Of a DNA stretch of 64,000 bases, positions 61,843 through 64,000 are shown in pieces. Each line of letters begins with the position of its first letter. The first letter of the stretch is position 1. The notes beneath the pieces are model-generated. The model had not been told where the DNA came from, did not search any database, and saw nothing but the letters and a program-made list of their open reading frames with translations. Source of the DNA: Seriola aureovittata (lineage: Eukaryota > Chordata > Actinopteri > Carangiformes > Carangidae); the NCBI RefSeq assembly GCF_021018895.1, contig NC_079364.1, positions 5,604,401 through 5,668,400 of the forward strand. Reading direction: 5' to 3'. The translations under genes and the position numbers were made by a program.

Positions 61843-62321
61843 CAGTGTTGGGGAGTTACATGAAACAGTATTACATAATTCAATTACAAAGTAAATGTAA
61901 TTGTAATCTGTTACAGTTACTGAGGAAAGAAAATAAAAAAAATTACATTTACTATTCAAAATGTCAGAGATTACAAAAGAGTTGCATTGTAATCTTGCTC
62001 GGTTAAACCTGAGATGTAGAATATAACATGTCCGAGCAGGAAGGCCGCCTTCTGTCGTATCTGTGGACAACCTGGTGACAGGTGTGAGCTCGCTTACTTA
62101 ATTCAGCGTTTTGTTTTCATTGAATATTAACATGAGAGGTCATTAGGTTGTGAATATCTACAGGGAATCAACAGACTAAATTAATGTTCCTGAAAAGTAA
62201 TCAAACAGTAAGTTACATTACTTTGATAAAGTAATTAAAGTTACATAGCTTATTACATTTTAAACAGGGGAATCAGTGATCTGTAACCTATTACATTTCA
62301 AAGGTAACCTTCCCAACACTG
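61843..62321 (+). mobile_element. Non-autonomous DNA transposon with inverted ends
   Basis: Left end 'cagtgttggggagttac', right end 'ggtaaccttcccaacactg', which form a near-complete terminal inverted repeat. Inner sequence adds further complementary 'gtaat...attac' words. It is 479 bp long with no transposase frame. The end sequence (CAGTGTTGGG) is of the kind seen in hAT-type elements, but the flanks (ctggcac and gcactatc) do not give a clean 8-bp target duplication, so the superfamily is a guess. Confidence 0.8.
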
Positions 62322-62573
62322 GCACTATCAGGCTCTGTAGTCTTCCCTTTTTCTTGACAAGTCAGGATGTTTGTCTTCGGTTTGTCTCGGACTGGACCGA
62401 GTGGCCATGACTTCAGCCCTGATGCTCAGAACTGACCTACAGTACGTTTGTGCTCCTGTTGGCTCCTAGCTCTCCTGCACACCAGGCTGTGCAGATGTGG
62501 TCAGTCACTGGCTTTCTCAGATTACTTACTGGAAATTAAATGTTTTTATAAATCTTATGGGCTGTTTATCTTG

Positions 62574-62579
62574 AATAAA
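62574..62579 (+). terminator. iqgap1: Candidate iqgap1 poly(A) signal 1
   Basis: AATAAA within 'cttgaataaactaaat', the first canonical hexamer after the stop codon. Confidence 0.5.
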
Positions 62580-62986
62580 CTAAATCAGTTTAGTAAACAT
62601 AACTTCATGTCTGTTAATCTGTAAAACATGAGATGGGCTATGGAAGTGTAAGATGGACATTGTCTTGTTGAAAATAATTTGATAAAGTTGCCCTTATTTA
62701 TATTTTATATGTTGTGAGTCCACATTATACTGTAGCAAAACCTAAGGCAGATCATGTGAGTTAGCTAGTGAGCTTGAGGATGTGCAGTATTACAGTAACT
62801 AGACTTGTGGGTCCAGCAGATATCACTGTACACCATCTCATTTTAGTGAAGTGGTGATTGTATCAGAGTAATTTCAAGGAGCCTTAAATTGCGATTCCAC
62901 AGGGACTCATTGAACCAGATGTTGATTTTCTGTCTGTACATTATTTGCTCTCATTCAGTCAATCGAGTGTATTTGACCTGTTTTAG

Positions 62987-62992
62987 AATAAA
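62987..62992 (+). terminator. iqgap1: Candidate iqgap1 poly(A) signal 2
   Basis: AATAAA within 'ttagaataaagcgctac', followed within 30 bp by GT-rich sequence (gcagtgtggtttccc) that could act as the downstream element. It is therefore perhaps the better of the two. Confidence 0.5.
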
Positions 62993-63079
62993 GCGCTACA
63001 GATGCAGTGTGGTTTCCCTAATCTGACAGCTGTTTTGCAGGTAGTGGTTAACACTGACTCAAGTAATATACGTCAGTAA

Positions 63080-63460
63080 TATACTTGACTTCAGAATTTC
63101 TATTTTATATTACTTTATATTTCTACTGCACTACATTTCAGAGGGAAACATTTTACACTTTAGTCCACTACAGTTATTTCATCACTACAGTTATACAAGA
63201 TTTTGCATTAAAAACATCTGATTACTTTGTAAAAATGATGCATCGATACAGATTAAACCACCCAACAGTATATAAAGCTGGCAAAATCCACTCCTGCTTA
63301 ACATTAGAATACTCCTTACATGATCATCAGTAATAACAATCAAATATAACATCCAGAGGCCATACTGTGCACAATAAATGCGTTTGCCTTTGATAGTGAA
63401 AGTAGATAATAATAATAAAACTTACAAATGTTTAATGAAGTACTTTTACATTGTAGAATT
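63080..63460 (+). mobile_element. Old fish interspersed repeat
   Basis: 'tctactgcactacatttcag', 'agggaaacattttacacttt', 'ttaaaccacccaacagtata' and 'gaagtacttttacattgtag' follow in the order found in a very common teleost non-autonomous repeat known to me from memory. It lies just beyond the iqgap1 poly(A) signals. Confidence 0.65.
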
Positions 63461-63539
63461 GCTATTAGGATTGCTACTGCTCCTGACACATGCAGTGACT
63501 ATAGTACGTTCTAGTAGTGCATAAGTGAGGTCTTGTATG

Positions 63540-63691
63540 AAATAAGGGCCTTTCGCATTCCTTACATTACCTGAAGACCACTATAGGTTCTCCTACACGC
63601 TTGGAAAGGGAGGGATGAGGGAAGGTGTTTGGAGTTGCAATCTGCAACTTCACTGCTAGATGCCACTAAATCCCACAAACCGGTCCTTTAA
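63540..63691 (+). mobile_element. Fish repeat right-end fragment
   Basis: 'agttgcaatctgcaacttca' and 'ctgctagatgccactaaatc', ending 'ggtcctttaa', match from memory the right end of another common spiny-rayed-fish repeat. After 63,700 I see nothing beyond AT-rich sequence. Confidence 0.55.
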
Positions 63692-64000
63692 TTTGAACCC
63701 AGGCCATCTATTGAAATCACTATTTCCGTAGATTAGGACTGCTTCCACCTCCCAGGATTAACAGAGTATGTTGAAGTCTTGTAAATTTTTAAAAAGCAGT
63801 GAATTCAGTTCCCTCATAAAAATAAAAAAAGGTGTTAGAATGTATTAAAAAGTCTTAAAAATCATTGACAAAGATCTTGAATGTTTTTTTCTTGCCTATC
63901 ATAAACAATAACAGTCATACATTAGTCATTTTGGTTGTCAGGACACAGTTGTCAGAAAGCTTTTGATTTTAGCTAAATTAACAAATTAATTAATTATTTT

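Larger units (their letters stand above)
60892..63010 (+). other. iqgap1: iqgap1 3' UTR
   Basis: Follows the stop codon TAG at 60,889-60,891. There is no AATAAA in the first 1.6 kb. Canonical signals appear at 62,574-62,579 and 62,987-62,992, giving 3' UTRs of about 1.7 or 2.1 kb, similar in scale to the long UTR of the mammalian gene. A 479-bp transposon-like element (61,843-62,321) lies inside. Earlier use of variant hexamers near 61,240 (aataattata) cannot be excluded. Confidence 0.6.

Overview
The window comes from a vertebrate nuclear genome, almost certainly a spiny-rayed (percomorph) teleost. It holds spliced genes with GT-AG introns, many dinucleotide microsatellites, long homopolymer runs and several repeat types typical of fish genomes. 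Nothing is organised like a bacterial operon. Two protein-coding genes can be read exon by exon.

Positions 1-12,060 are gene-poor, AT-rich sequence with degraded repeats. A three-exon gene on the minus strand (12,310-13,966) encodes a CART neuropeptide precursor of 107 residues: signal peptide, one dibasic processing site and the six-cysteine CART core. A TATA box and GC box lie just upstream (14,143-14,159) and a poly(A) signal lies downstream (12,083-12,088). After a 3.8 kb spacer with microsatellites, iqgap1 starts on the plus strand from a CpG-rich promoter. It runs through 37 coding exons from 17,976 to 60,891. The exons join to a 4,962-nt reading frame (1,653 residues plus stop) with no frameshift or stop. 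Intron 2 is very long (18.2 kb, 19,340-37,532) and full of repeats, while most later introns are 80 bp to 1 kb. The 3' UTR probably ends near 62.6 or 63.0 kb and contains a 479-bp transposon-like element. The last kilobase holds more repeat remnants.

IQGAP1 is a large cytoplasmic scaffold. It has a calponin-homology domain (F-actin), IQGAP repeats, a WW domain, four IQ motifs (calmodulin and myosin light chains), a catalytically dead RasGAP-like domain (Cdc42/Rac1) and a RasGAP C-terminal domain. The CART gene encodes a secreted appetite and stress neuropeptide. There is no evident functional link between the two genes. Their head-to-head proximity probably reflects an ancestral vertebrate linkage, because human CARTPT and IQGAP2 also share 5q13.

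The points most worth a second look are: the cart-iqgap1 linkage; a CART precursor that keeps only one of the two usual dibasic sites; loss of the regulatory Ser1441/Ser1443 and Tyr1510 equivalents in IQGAP1; a possible 27-nt in-frame microexon in intron 15; dinucleotide repeats sitting directly on iqgap1 splice sites; and a family of four same-orientation elements carrying a CCAAT hairpin. I found no CRISPR array, tRNA or rRNA gene, and no sign of an unknown multi-gene system. Family assignments and comparisons with human proteins come from memory, since no search was run.
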